64,000 nucleotides of DNA from SVTX01 sp045132775 (GTDB taxonomy: Bacteria; Bacillota; Clostridia; Oscillospirales; CAG-272). A program made the translations under genes and the position numbers. Below, piece after piece: positions 53,315 through 61,958 of the stretch; position 1 is the stretch's first letter, and every line of letters starts with the position of its first letter. The stretch covers positions 1 through 64,000 of the forward strand of contig JBGUSX010000156.1 of the NCBI GenBank assembly GCA_045132775.1, given 5' to 3'. Under the pieces are notes generated by a model, which did not search any database, had not been told where the DNA came from, and saw only the letters and a program-made list of their open reading frames with translations.

Positions 53315-53343
53315 ATTATATCATATATTGCAAAAGGTGTCAA
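53315..53343 (-). promoter_or_regulatory. Sigma-A promoter of the miaB-mutSL-tldD operon
   Basis: Minus-strand TTGACA (53338-53343) and TATAAT (53315-53320) with a 17-base spacer, perfect consensus. No other promoter is evident until the end of pmbA. Confidence 0.9.
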
Positions 53344-53375
53344 GAGTTTGACACCTAAAAATCCAATGTCGTAGC

Positions 53376-53403
53376 AAAAAAGGCCGCATGAGCGACCTTT
53401 TTG
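53376..53403 (-). terminator. Intrinsic terminator of the yfmF-folD operon
   Basis: AAAAAAGGCCGC and GCGACCTTTTTT pair with one mismatch around ATGA, 19 bases after the folD stop. Confidence 0.78.
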
Positions 53404-53421
53404 TGCAGTAATCGTAAATTT

Positions 53422-54276
53422 TCATTTGTTTCTCGCAATACTTGCGGCTGTCAATGTGTTTTTGAGCAGCATTGTTATAGTCATAGGTCCGACGCCTCCG
53501 GGAACAGGTGTAATGTAAGAAGCCTTCGGCTCAACCTCTGCAAACGCCACGTCTCCTACGAGCTTTCCGGATTCAAGGCGGTTTATTCCAACGTCTATGA
53601 CAACCGCGCCCTCCTTGACCATATCCGCAGTCACGAATTCGGGCTTGCCTATCGATGCAACGAGAATATCTGCTTCTCGGCAGATCTCTTTAAGATTTTG
53701 CGTTCTGCTGTGGCAGATCGTTACCGTGCCGTTTGCATGTAGCAAAAGCATTGCCATGGGCTTTCCGACTATATTCGAACGACCGATCACAACGCATTTT
53801 TTGCCGCACACGTCAACACCAGAACGTTCAAGAAGCACCATAACTCCCGCGGGAGTACAAGGCAGAAGATCGTGGTTTCCTATCATAATTTTTCCAACGT
53901 TATACGGATGAAATGCATCAACGTCCTTTTCGGGCTTGATCTTAAGCAGGACCTCTGTCTCGTTGAGGTGCTTGGGCAATGGAAGCTGAACGAGTATTCC
54001 GTGTATCTTCTCGTCGTTATTCAGCTTTTCAATAAGTGCGATGAGTTCTTCCTGCGTTGTCTCTTCGTCAAGCTCATAGCTCTCCGAGTAAAAGCCGACC
54101 TCCTCGCAGCCTCTCTTTTTGTTACGAACGTAAACCTGCGATGCAGGGTCGCTTCCGACTATCACCACGGCAAGTCCGGGCGCACATCCGTACTTTTCTT
54201 TAAAAGCAAGAGTTCCTGCCGCTATCTCTTCTCTGACCTGTCGGCTTATCGCCTTTCCGTCAATTATCTGTGCCAT
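53422..54276 (-). CDS. folD: Bifunctional methylene-THF dehydrogenase/cyclohydrolase
   Basis: The 284-residue enzyme interconverts methylene-, methenyl- and formyl-tetrahydrofolate. Blocks seen are YVRNKKRGCEEVGF with the catalytic lysine, VQLPLPKHLNE, PCTPAGVM, GRSNIVGKPMAMLL (nucleotide binding) and TPVPGGVGPMT. The ATG at 54276 has AAGGAG and lies inside the 3' end of lgt, a 17-base overlap. Confidence 0.97.
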   Translation of the reverse strand: MAQIIDGKAISRQVREEIAAGTLAFKEKYGCAPGLAVVIVGSDPASQVYVRNKKRGCEEVGFYSESYELDEETTQEELIALIEKLNNDEKIHGILVQLPLPKHLNETEVLLKIKPEKDVDAFHPYNVGKIMIGNHDLLPCTPAGVMVLLERSGVDVCGKKCVVIGRSNIVGKPMAMLLLHANGTVTICHSRTQNLKEICREADILVASIGKPEFVTADMVKEGAVVIDVGINRLESGKLVGDVAFAEVEPKASYITPVPGGVGPMTITMLLKNTLTAASIARNK

Positions 54277-55291
54277 CTTTTTCTTCTCCTTCGGGTGCTG
54301 TTTTTTCGTCGATAATATCGCCGCCTGCAACGACCTTTTCCGCCTTCTTGAAGAAAACGGGATGCTGATCAATGGAGGGCTTTATAATCTGATCAAATTT
54401 TGTTAGTTTTGCTTCGGGATCGCCGAACTTTTTTGAGTAGATAAGACCCGCTATCAACAAGCCGCCGAATACGATAAAGCAAAGTATTCCTACAAGCTGG
54501 GAAATGCGAATTTCCGTGCCGGGAATATACAGGCTATCGGTGCGGAGTCCCTCGATAAAGAAACGTCCGAAGCCGTACCAGGCAAGATACATACACGCTA
54601 TCTGACCGTTAAACTTTTTCTTTTTGTAGAAGATGTTTATGAGTATGAATCCGATAAGATTCCAAAGCGACTCATAAAGAAAGGTCGGGTGGACGTACAC
54701 CATTTCAAACGTATCAAAGTCCGCGATAGTGTTATTTGATAAAAGACCCATACGCATAAAGTACAAGGGGTGTCCCTCTGCTATCTGTCCTCCAAATGCC
54801 TCGCCGTTAAAGAAATTTCCCCATCTTCCGAGCGACTGCGCGATCATTACTCCGGGTCCCGCCATATCCATAAGCTTTATGGTGTTCATCTTCTTGATCC
54901 TGGTTGCTATCACGATGCCGAGTATTCCGCAGATTATTCCTCCGTATATCGCAAGTCCGCCGTTACGAAGATTGAAAATATTTTTTATGAATTGTACGAA
55001 ATTAAAGGGCTTGGGAATATACTGATCCAGTGTTGTTAACACGTAATACAGTCTTGCGCCTATAACACCGAGGATCACAGTCCAAAGGGCTACGTCAATA
55101 AGATCGTCAACCTTTACACCCTCGTATTTGCATCGGAATGATGCATAAACAAAGGCAAGAACTATGCCTAAGGTTATGATTATTCCGTACCAATACACCG
55201 GGAATTTGCCACCCAGATTAAACGCAACGTTGTCAAGATCAAAACTTTCTATCCCGAGTCCCGGGAATGAAACTACTGTTTTAGTCAACAT
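54260..55291 (-). CDS. lgt: Prolipoprotein diacylglyceryl transferase
   Basis: The 343-residue membrane enzyme transfers diacylglycerol to the cysteine of prolipoproteins. The family signature SLGRWGNFFNGEAFGG is complete, as are the FVYASFRCKYEGVK and HPTFLYESLWNL regions, and about seven membrane segments can be drawn. A charged tail of about 45 residues is extra. The ATG at 55291 follows AAGGAG and overlaps the yfmH stop by 11 bases. Confidence 0.96.
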   Translation of the reverse strand: MLTKTVVSFPGLGIESFDLDNVAFNLGGKFPVYWYGIIITLGIVLAFVYASFRCKYEGVKVDDLIDVALWTVILGVIGARLYYVLTTLDQYIPKPFNFVQFIKNIFNLRNGGLAIYGGIICGILGIVIATRIKKMNTIKLMDMAGPGVMIAQSLGRWGNFFNGEAFGGQIAEGHPLYFMRMGLLSNNTIADFDTFEMVYVHPTFLYESLWNLIGFILINIFYKKKKFNGQIACMYLAWYGFGRFFIEGLRTDSLYIPGTEIRISQLVGILCFIVFGGLLIAGLIYSKKFGDPEAKLTKFDQIIKPSIDQHPVFFKKAEKVVAGGDIIDEKTAPEGEEKDGTDN

Positions 55292-56582
55292 TTTCTTCTC
55301 CTTTCTCAATCGGTTTTACGACCGAAAGAGTAAAAAATTCGTCCTTGAATATCTCGCATGCGATATTCCTTACATCTTCAAAGTTTATACTATCTATAAG
55401 GCTCGGATAAACAAAGAGATCCAGATTTTCCCAAGCATATCCGTTCATCGCAAATGCAATATCCTCGGTACTGTCAAATTCAGATACGTAAGATGCATAC
55501 ATACATCTTTTTTCGCGGATAAAATCTCTTTCGTCAAGACCGTTCTCAATGCACTTTTTTATGTATTTTTTGATCTCGACAAGCAGAGACTCAGGATCGC
55601 TACTTTCGCCCGACATCATAATGTAAGCAGTGGTAGCATTTGCACTGTACCCTGTATCAAAACCTGGCGATAAGAGATCTTTTTCAAGCATTTCAAGATA
55701 GAAATCCCCTGCCTCCGAAAACATCATATTTAAAAGAATATTGACAGTCTCGCTTCTCTTGTATCTCTCGTAAGAGTTACTCGGAACACGCACATCCTTT
55801 ACACCAATTGAAAAGATAGGCTTTCCAACGGGCATTTCCCTTTCGGTATATGATGATACAACGTTTTCAGGCTCGTCAAACGAATCCAATTCTGCGGGCT
55901 TGCAAGTACTTTCCTCTATCATATCATCAACGATCGAGAGTACTTTTTCAGGTGTTATCCTTCCGCTTACGCAAAGCTGCATGTTGGACGGAATATAAAA
56001 ATCTTGACAACATCTGTAAAGGGTTTCGGGCGTGATCTCGGATATCGATTCCTCGCTTCCGCATATCTCGAGCTTGACGGGATCATTGTGATACATTCCC
56101 TCAAGCATTCCGATGTAGCAACGGTCATACGGGTCATCAATACACCCTCTTATTTCCTGTGCGATTATTCCTATTTCCTTTTTAACGGTAGCATCTGTGA
56201 AATAGGGACTCATCACAAACCTGATAAGCTCCTCAAGACACTGCTCTTCGTTGTCTGTCGTTGAAAAGAGATATGCGGTTCTGTCGTTGGACGTATAGGC
56301 ATTGCAGTATGCGCCAAGGGCAGAAAAATTATCGTCCGCATTTGTTCCGTCGGGATTGTCAAAAAGCTTGTGCTCCAGGAAATGAGCACATCCCTGCGGT
56401 ATTACAACTTCTTCTCCGTTTTTGGAATACCTCGTCGTATTTCCCCCGAAATTGACAGAAAAAACGCCGTATGTGGTTGACATATCCTTTGGGAATACGC
56501 ACACGGTAAGTCCGCTTTCGTGAACGGTCTTATAGTATTTTTCACCGAGAAGATCCGAGTTAAACATTTCAAATTTACTCAT
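55281..56582 (-). CDS. yfmH: M16-family zinc peptidase (YfmH-like)
   Basis: The 433-residue protein has HFLEH (67-71), the inverted zinc motif HxxEH of M16 peptidases, and a downstream EEQCLEELIRFVMSPYFTDATVKKEIGIIAQEI stretch with the third ligand Glu. It is the active partner of the preceding M16 protein; the YfmF/YfmH pair in Bacillus is linked to processing of the elongation factor P modification. GAGGAGG is upstream. Confidence 0.88.
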   Translation of the reverse strand: MSKFEMFNSDLLGEKYYKTVHESGLTVCVFPKDMSTTYGVFSVNFGGNTTRYSKNGEEVVIPQGCAHFLEHKLFDNPDGTNADDNFSALGAYCNAYTSNDRTAYLFSTTDNEEQCLEELIRFVMSPYFTDATVKKEIGIIAQEIRGCIDDPYDRCYIGMLEGMYHNDPVKLEICGSEESISEITPETLYRCCQDFYIPSNMQLCVSGRITPEKVLSIVDDMIEESTCKPAELDSFDEPENVVSSYTEREMPVGKPIFSIGVKDVRVPSNSYERYKRSETVNILLNMMFSEAGDFYLEMLEKDLLSPGFDTGYSANATTAYIMMSGESSDPESLLVEIKKYIKKCIENGLDERDFIREKRCMYASYVSEFDSTEDIAFAMNGYAWENLDLFVYPSLIDSINFEDVRNIACEIFKDEFFTLSVVKPIEKGEENVD

Positions 56583-57894
56583 CGTAATCCTCCTCTTCTC
56601 CGTTTCCGTTCAAAAAATAGACCGTATCAAGAACGACCTTTTGAGCCGCCTCGATAACGTCTTTGGCAGTAACCTTCATTATCTCATCACGACAACTCTC
56701 AACGCTCTCCGAAACACCCGCGAGGAGCCGTCTGAATTCAAATGCTTCTATCGCCGCAGGACTGTCACTTATCTGTCTGAATCCTGAAATAAGCGTTTTT
56801 CTTGCAGTTTCCATCTCGGTTTCGGTGAAGTCTCCGCTCTTCATAGCATCAAGCTGGATGGCGATCTCCTCGAGTGCCTCGTCCTTTTTCTCGGGGTCTA
56901 TTCCACATCCTACCTTTATCGTACCAGTAGCACTGTGAAGGCTTGAATAGCAATAGTAGCAAAGGCTCTTTTTTTCTCTTACGTTCATAAAGAGCTTTGC
57001 CACCGACCCTCCACCGAATATCTCGTTAAACATCGCCATAGCGTAATAATCCCTGTCAGAGAGTACGGTACCGCACCTGTAACCGAGTACAAGTCTGCCT
57101 TGCGAGACGTCATTTGTTTCCTCGATATATTTTGCTTCTTTACGATCCGTAAGATATGCGTGCTCGGTATAAGAAGCGTCACACAAACCGTCATTTTCAA
57201 AACTGAAATACTTGCTAATCAAGGACTCAACGTATTCGTGTGACTCACTTCCGATGTAGTAACATTCAACGCTGCAATCATGCATAAATCTATCAAGATT
57301 TTCAGTAATGTCTGCGGAGGTGAATGATTCAACCAAAGCCTCATTTCCGTCACCTGCAACGGCATATTCCGAGCCCTCAAACATATATTTTGAGCATTGC
57401 TCGGATGCATACACTTTTGGATCGTTTATTTTTGATCTTATTGCGTCTATCGCAATGCGCTTTTCGCTTTCTGTGTATGAAGAAACAAAGCGTCCGTTTT
57501 CATCCCTGAGAGGATTAAAAAGAATATCCGAAAGAATAGCTATTACATTTTCAAGGATACTGCTACCGTCACTTTCGAGAGCGTAAGAATCCTTTAAGAT
57601 CTTACAGGATATCTTGTTTATACTTTTCTCTCCCACGGTGACGTTTCGCAGTGTGACCGTTGCACCGTATTGCTCATCAAGCGCTTTATTTATTGCGGTG
57701 ACCGTAGGATATTTCTCGGATCCGCGCATCATTACGGAGAGCATAAGCCTTGTAAGCGGCGTTCTGTATTTATCGCTTTTTGTCACAAAGTTGATCGAAA
57801 AACGCGACATTTTGAATCGGTCAGTGTTGACCGTATGTAGTCTGACTTTTCCGTTAAAAAATTCCGTTGTTTTTGGTATCATTTCAAGTCCCAA
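56575..57894 (-). CDS. yfmF: Inactive M16-family peptidase homologue (YfmF-like)
   Basis: The 439-residue protein follows the M16 fold and retains the C-terminal RLVLGYRCG and EIFGGGSVAKLFMNVREKKSLCYYCYS blocks, but the HxxEH motif is absent (LSVMMRGSEKYP stands there). This is typical of the non-catalytic YfmF half. The start is TTG at 57894, six bases after AAGGA; the ATG five codons on has no site. It overlaps yfmH by eight bases. Confidence 0.85.
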   Translation of the reverse strand: MGLEMIPKTTEFFNGKVRLHTVNTDRFKMSRFSINFVTKSDKYRTPLTRLMLSVMMRGSEKYPTVTAINKALDEQYGATVTLRNVTVGEKSINKISCKILKDSYALESDGSSILENVIAILSDILFNPLRDENGRFVSSYTESEKRIAIDAIRSKINDPKVYASEQCSKYMFEGSEYAVAGDGNEALVESFTSADITENLDRFMHDCSVECYYIGSESHEYVESLISKYFSFENDGLCDASYTEHAYLTDRKEAKYIEETNDVSQGRLVLGYRCGTVLSDRDYYAMAMFNEIFGGGSVAKLFMNVREKKSLCYYCYSSLHSATGTIKVGCGIDPEKKDEALEEIAIQLDAMKSGDFTETEMETARKTLISGFRQISDSPAAIEAFEFRRLLAGVSESVESCRDEIMKVTAKDVIEAAQKVVLDTVYFLNGNGEEEDYDE

Positions 57895-57929
57895 AAGGGT
57901 TCCTTCCCTTTACAATTTGTAATTAGTTT

Positions 57930-57958
57930 ATTTTACACCATATTATCATATTTTTCAA
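57930..57958 (-). promoter_or_regulatory. Sigma-A promoter of the yfmF-yfmH-lgt-folD operon
   Basis: Minus-strand TTGAAA (57953-57958) and TAAAAT (57930-57935), 17-base spacer, about 35 bases ahead of the start. Confidence 0.75.
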
Positions 57959-57983
57959 GTATTTTTTGTTAATTAAAAGAAAA

Positions 57984-58010
57984 CGAGTCGGTTTTTTAAT
58001 AACCGACTCA
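57984..58010 (-). terminator. Intrinsic terminator of the mrp-ydcF operon
   Basis: GAGTCGGTT and AACCGACTC form a stem, followed on the minus strand by GTTTTC, just after the stop codon. Confidence 0.75.
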
Positions 58011-58014
58011 TTTT

Positions 58015-58656
58015 TTATATGCACATAAAGAAGTCCTTTACCCTTGCGAGTATTTCGCGTATTTCCCGCACCGATTGTCCTCTGTAACCGCGGAGATCTG
58101 CAGATACACCCACGGCATCGACACCGTAGCATCTTGATATGTAGAGAGCACGGTGCAAGTGATACTTTTGCGTTATTACCACAACGCGATCAAATCCGTA
58201 CTCATCCTTGACGCGAGTCATACTCTCATACGTTGAATATCCCTTCTCATCAATAAGGATTCGATCAGCTTCAATCCCGAGAGACTCTGCGTACTTTTTC
58301 ATTGCCGCAGGCTCATCGTAATATTCACCCGACTTATCGCCGCTCATAAGGATGTATTTTATCCCTGTCGCCATCATAACGTCAACACCGACCTTTATTC
58401 TGTCCTCAAGCATGTGGCTTGGCGTTCCGTCCGCTTTCAGTCCGGCACCGAGAACAGCGATACAGTCAATATTGTCCACATCTTCAATTGATAACGCATT
58501 CGGATATATTTCACCGTTCGTTGAGATGCGAACGTACTCACTGACAGAGATCACGGATATTATTCCAATAAGCAGTATACTCAGGAGAATGATTGCAATA
58601 CGAACAAGAAGCTTCAAAACTCCTCCACGCGCCTTGTGTGAAGCTTTTTTGACCAT
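58015..58656 (-). CDS. YdcF/SanA-family (DUF218) membrane protein
   Basis: The 213-residue protein has one membrane segment (about 16-38) and a DUF218 domain with DCIAVLGAGLKADGTPSHMLEDRI, ILMSGDKSG, and VVVITQKYHLHRALYISRCYG. DUF218 proteins bind S-adenosylmethionine or act in envelope functions such as vancomycin resistance (SanA); the activity here is unknown. Start selected for AAAGG; the gene begins one base after the mrp stop. Confidence 0.88.
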   Translation of the reverse strand: MVKKASHKARGGVLKLLVRIAIILLSILLIGIISVISVSEYVRISTNGEIYPNALSIEDVDNIDCIAVLGAGLKADGTPSHMLEDRIKVGVDVMMATGIKYILMSGDKSGEYYDEPAAMKKYAESLGIEADRILIDEKGYSTYESMTRVKDEYGFDRVVVITQKYHLHRALYISRCYGVDAVGVSADLRGYRGQSVREIREILARVKDFFMCI

Positions 58657-58657
58657 C

Positions 58658-59497
58658 TTATGCCTTTCTCGCGCACTGCTCGGCGATCTTGTCTGCGGCA
58701 GAATCAAGGTAGTCGCAGAGAATATACTCGATCATTCCCTTGTCAACAAGAGATGCAACGGAGGTGTCGATCGGTATCTTTGCAAGCAGGTCGTAACCAA
58801 ATTCGTTTGCAATATCGTCGATATGGCTCTCACCGAAGATCTTTATCTCCTTGCCACAGTCGGGACACTTAACAAAGCTCATATTCTCAACGAGACCGAG
58901 CACGGGAATACTCATCATATCCGCCATATTTGCCGCTTTTTTTACGATCATTGCAACGAGATCCTGGGGGCTCGATACAATAACGCATCCGTCGATAGGA
59001 AGGCTCTGGAATACCGTGAGCGGTACGTCGCCCGTTCCTGGAGGGCAATCTACCAAAAGGAAATCAAGATCGCCCCACGCGGTGTCTGTCCAGAACTGTC
59101 TTACAGTTCCGGCAATAAGAGATCCGCGCCAGACTACAGGTCTTGTCTCGTCCTCAAGCATAAGGTTTACGGACATTACCTTGATTCCCGTCTGCGTTAC
59201 GGGCGGGAGCATGGCTCCATTCTCGTCTCCCTCAACGTCGGCATAAACTCCGAAAGCCTTGGGGATAGAGGGACCCGTAATATCCGCGTCAAGAATACCG
59301 ACCTTGTATCCCTTGCGCGAAAGATGGACTGCAAGCATTGAGGTGACGAGAGATTTACCAACTCCGCCCTTTCCGCTCATTACAGCTACTATATGCTTTA
59401 CATGGCTTCCCTTGTTCGCCTCATCCTTGGGTATGCCGCCGTTTTTAGAGGGGCAATTGAGGGAACACGAGGAGCAATCGTGTGTACATTCACTCAT
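58658..59497 (-). CDS. mrp: Mrp/NBP35-family Fe-S cluster carrier ATPase
   Basis: The 279-residue protein has a deviant Walker A VMSGKGGVGKSLVTS, DADITGPSIPKAFG, DCPPGTGD and a C-terminal CPDCGKEI cluster motif. The N-terminus adds CTHDCSSCSLNC with four cysteines. Mrp/ApbC proteins deliver [4Fe-4S] clusters to apo-proteins. The ATG at 59497 follows GGAGG. CTHDCSSCS recurs exactly in the YlbF-family protein in this window. Confidence 0.94.
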   Translation of the reverse strand: MSECTHDCSSCSLNCPSKNGGIPKDEANKGSHVKHIVAVMSGKGGVGKSLVTSMLAVHLSRKGYKVGILDADITGPSIPKAFGVYADVEGDENGAMLPPVTQTGIKVMSVNLMLEDETRPVVWRGSLIAGTVRQFWTDTAWGDLDFLLVDCPPGTGDVPLTVFQSLPIDGCVIVSSPQDLVAMIVKKAANMADMMSIPVLGLVENMSFVKCPDCGKEIKIFGESHIDDIANEFGYDLLAKIPIDTSVASLVDKGMIEYILCDYLDSAADKIAEQCARKA

Positions 59498-59536
59498 TTT
59501 TCTTTCCTCCTGATAATCTATAATAAACCAATGGAT

Positions 59537-59565
59537 ATTATACACCGATTTTCGATAAAAATCAA
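59537..59565 (-). promoter_or_regulatory. Sigma-A promoter of mrp
   Basis: Minus-strand TTGATT (59560-59565) and TATAAT (59537-59542), 17-base spacer. Confidence 0.75.
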
Positions 59566-59592
59566 GCCTAATAGCAAAATCTTTTTGAAAAT

Positions 59593-59623
59593 AAAAAAGA
59601 ACTCCACAAAAGAGTTCTTTTTT
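59593..59623 (-). terminator. Intrinsic terminator of yceD-rpmF
   Basis: AAAAAAGAACTC and GAGTTCTTTTTT form a stem with a seven-base loop, 18 bases after the rpmF stop. Confidence 0.88.
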
Positions 59624-59640
59624 ACACTTTTACGGTCAGA

Positions 59641-59832
59641 TTAAGCCTCTTTTACGTTGAGAACCTTCTTGCCGTTGTAGTAGCCGCAAACCTTGCATAC
59701 GCAGTGGGGCTTAAGCATCTCACCGCATGCGGGGTTGGAGCACTTTACAAGTCCGGGCATTGTGAGCTTGGAGTTGTTGGATCTTCTCTTGTCTCTGCGT
59801 GCTGCGGACACTTTCTTCTTCGGTACTGCCAT
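59641..59832 (-). CDS. rpmF: 50S ribosomal protein L32 (bL32)
   Basis: The 63-residue protein starts MAVPKKKVSAARRDKRRSN, as all bL32, and has the zinc-type CSNPACGEMLKPHCVCKVCGYY with C-x4-C and C-x2-C pairs. It lies 75 bases after yceD, the usual arrangement. Confidence 0.97.
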   Translation of the reverse strand: MAVPKKKVSAARRDKRRSNNSKLTMPGLVKCSNPACGEMLKPHCVCKVCGYYNGKKVLNVKEA

Positions 59833-59907
59833 ATTGAACCTCCCTCTCGAAGCACACTTATTGTATGCCGTCGATTATATAAAATAATTTTTTACTTTTT
59901 GAAGCGT

Positions 59908-60426
59908 TTATTCTTCGTCTTCCTTCTGTAACAGAGTTGCAAGGACTGCAAGCCGCGGATCGATCTCTTTTTTGGGGCAACCGCAATCGCCACCCTTTAA
60001 TGACTTTCCGCACTTTGGACAAAGTCCGGGACAATCCTCCGAGCAGAGCACTTTTCTGGGAAAATCAAGCAGGAGAGCCTCGGCGAGCTGCTCGTCGATA
60101 TCGAGCTTTCCGTTCTCGACAATGACATACTCGTCAACGTTATCCTCTATCTGTTCCTCGGTCAGTGTTCCCTCATCAGCAACGACTCTCTCGAAATCGA
60201 GCACAAAATCGCCGCTTACGGTATCAAGGCATCTTGCGCACTCGGTCTCATACGCAAGATGAGCCTCGGCTTTAAGCTGCATATAACCCGCACTGTCGGT
60301 GATCTCACCCGTTACGTGAGCATCGTCCTTAAATTGCACTCTGTCCATAGGAATGGGGGTTAGAGTATAATCAAACGTTATTCGGTTCTTTTCTCCGCGG
60401 AGAAGCGGACCAACGTCTAAAATCAT
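59908..60426 (-). CDS. yceD: YceD/DUF177 family protein
   Basis: The 172-residue protein has the YceD core (ECARCLDTVSGDFVLDFE, a C-x2-C) and the conserved DIDEQLAEALLLDFPRKVLCSEDCPGLCPKCGKSL tail with further cysteines. YceD proteins are involved in 23S rRNA processing in some bacteria and plants. It heads the yceD-rpmF transcript. Confidence 0.92.
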   Translation of the reverse strand: MILDVGPLLRGEKNRITFDYTLTPIPMDRVQFKDDAHVTGEITDSAGYMQLKAEAHLAYETECARCLDTVSGDFVLDFERVVADEGTLTEEQIEDNVDEYVIVENGKLDIDEQLAEALLLDFPRKVLCSEDCPGLCPKCGKSLKGGDCGCPKKEIDPRLAVLATLLQKEDEE

Positions 60427-60470
60427 ACCTTTTCCTTCCCTTCATACAGACATAAAACACGACTTTAATT

Positions 60471-60499
60471 ATTATATATGATGAATTGCATTTTGTCAA
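60471..60499 (-). promoter_or_regulatory. Sigma-A promoter of yceD-rpmF
   Basis: Minus-strand TTGACA (60494-60499) and TATAAT (60471-60476), 17-base spacer, perfect consensus. Confidence 0.88.
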
Positions 60500-60561
60500 G
60501 AGGTTTTTTCGATTTTTTGGTCAAGTTTTTCATTTTTTGCAAAGAATAGAACGCGGTGGTC

Positions 60562-60590
60562 TTGACATGCAGTTTTAAAAATGCTATACT
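60562..60590 (+). promoter_or_regulatory. Sigma-A promoter of tmcAL
   Basis: TTGACA (60562-60567) and TATACT (60585-60590), 17-base spacer, 30 bases ahead of the start codon, divergent from the yceD promoter. Confidence 0.82.
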
Positions 60591-60620
60591 TGGAATATGA
60601 TCTTGGAAAGGAGAGGAAAT

Positions 60621-61841
60621 ATGCGCACAGCCGGTATTATTTGCGAATACAATCCGTTTCACTCGGGACACAAGCGACAGATAGATATTCTGCGCTCTAT
60701 GGGCTACGACTGCATTATTTGCGTTATGAGCGGCAACTACACGCAACGCGGCGAGCTTGCTATTTTCGACAAGTACACACGCGCCGAAGGTGCGATATAC
60801 GGTGGAGCCGATCTTGTCGTCGAGCTTCCCTTTCCCTACTCCTCTTTTTCTGCCGAAGGCTTTGCCAATGCAGGCGTCCATATCCTTGCATCTCTCGGAG
60901 TCGACGCTATAAGCTTTGGCAGTGAGTGCGGTGACGTTTCGGTTCTGAAGCAAGCCGCCAATGCAATCACTTCGCCTGAGTTTGCCTCTGTATACAACGA
61001 ATTGCAATGCGGAGGGATGGGCTCCGCTTCTGCATATTTCGAAGCAATAAGGAGATTGTGTGGGAAGGATATTTCCCTTCTTTCAAATGACATTCTCGGC
61101 ATTTCTTACGTCGCAGCTATCAGAAAGCTCAATGCAAAACTCGATATTATTCCTATAAAGCGCGAGGGTGCGTCATACAATGATAAAGAGCTTCATTCAG
61201 GCGAGTTTCCGAGCGCATCCGCAATACGTGAGAAACTCAAAAATTCGAATGATGATATCGAAAAAGTTTTTAGCAGTCACATACCTGAAATCTCACTCAA
61301 AGCCCTTGTGAGGGCAAAGAACAATGGTCTGGGGCCTGTATTCGCCGTCAATGTTGAAAAGGAAATACTCTCCTTCTTCAATCTGATGACTCCTGCCGAG
61401 ATCGTGTCCCGCGCAGCAATGAGATCCTGTGGCGGTGAGCACATTGCCGAGGACGGCTGCGGAATACTTGAGCGTGTGTGCCGTGCTGCCAAAGATTCAA
61501 ATACCATTGGCGAGCTTCTCGCCTCATCTTACAATTCGAAATATACCGACGCGAGAATAAACAGAGTTATACTCTTCTCCATTCTTGGCGTATCGGATAA
61601 GCTGACTCATTCGCTCCCCGAATACACTGTTCTCCTCGGTGCAAGTGAGTGCGGTCGCAAATTTTTGTCAAACGTCAGAAAAACAAGCCTGATAAACATT
61701 GTTACAAAGCCCGCCGATGCTCCCGAGTCCTCTGTTCAAAGGATGATCGGAGAATCTGCCGATATCTTCTATGCCCTCGCTTTTCCGCAAAATAAGGCTC
61801 AGGATCACTTTATCAAATCGCACCCATTTATGCAGAAATGA
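60621..61841 (+). CDS. tmcAL: tRNA(Met) cytidine acetate ligase
   Basis: The 406-residue protein starts MRTAGIICEYNPFHSGHKRQI with the HxGH nucleotidyltransferase motif, then VMSGNYTQRGELAIFDK and DLVVELPFPYSSFSAEGFA. This is the TmcAL (YlbM) family, which activates acetate with ATP to form N4-acetylcytidine at the wobble position of elongator tRNA-Met. The ATG at 60621 follows GGAGAGG. Confidence 0.93.
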   Translation: MRTAGIICEYNPFHSGHKRQIDILRSMGYDCIICVMSGNYTQRGELAIFDKYTRAEGAIYGGADLVVELPFPYSSFSAEGFANAGVHILASLGVDAISFGSECGDVSVLKQAANAITSPEFASVYNELQCGGMGSASAYFEAIRRLCGKDISLLSNDILGISYVAAIRKLNAKLDIIPIKREGASYNDKELHSGEFPSASAIREKLKNSNDDIEKVFSSHIPEISLKALVRAKNNGLGPVFAVNVEKEILSFFNLMTPAEIVSRAAMRSCGGEHIAEDGCGILERVCRAAKDSNTIGELLASSYNSKYTDARINRVILFSILGVSDKLTHSLPEYTVLLGASECGRKFLSNVRKTSLINIVTKPADAPESSVQRMIGESADIFYALAFPQNKAQDHFIKSHPFMQK

Positions 61842-61870
61842 GCAAATTTTCAAAAAATAACAAATTCTTG

Positions 61871-61899
61871 TTGACTTGACACCTTTATTATGGTATAAT
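61871..61899 (+). promoter_or_regulatory. Sigma-A promoter of the 97-residue protein gene
   Basis: TTGACT (61871-61876) and TATAAT (61894-61899), 17-base spacer; an overlapping TTGACA starts five bases later. Confidence 0.8.
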
Positions 61900-61958
61900 A
61901 TATTGATACAAGTATAAAATCAAGAAAGGATAAGCTTGTTTTCAAGCAGGTGATATAT

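Noticed and set aside
58352..59341. Plus-strand frame of 329 codons across ydcF and mrp
   Set aside because: It spans two recognised genes on the other strand and has no promoter or SD of its own.
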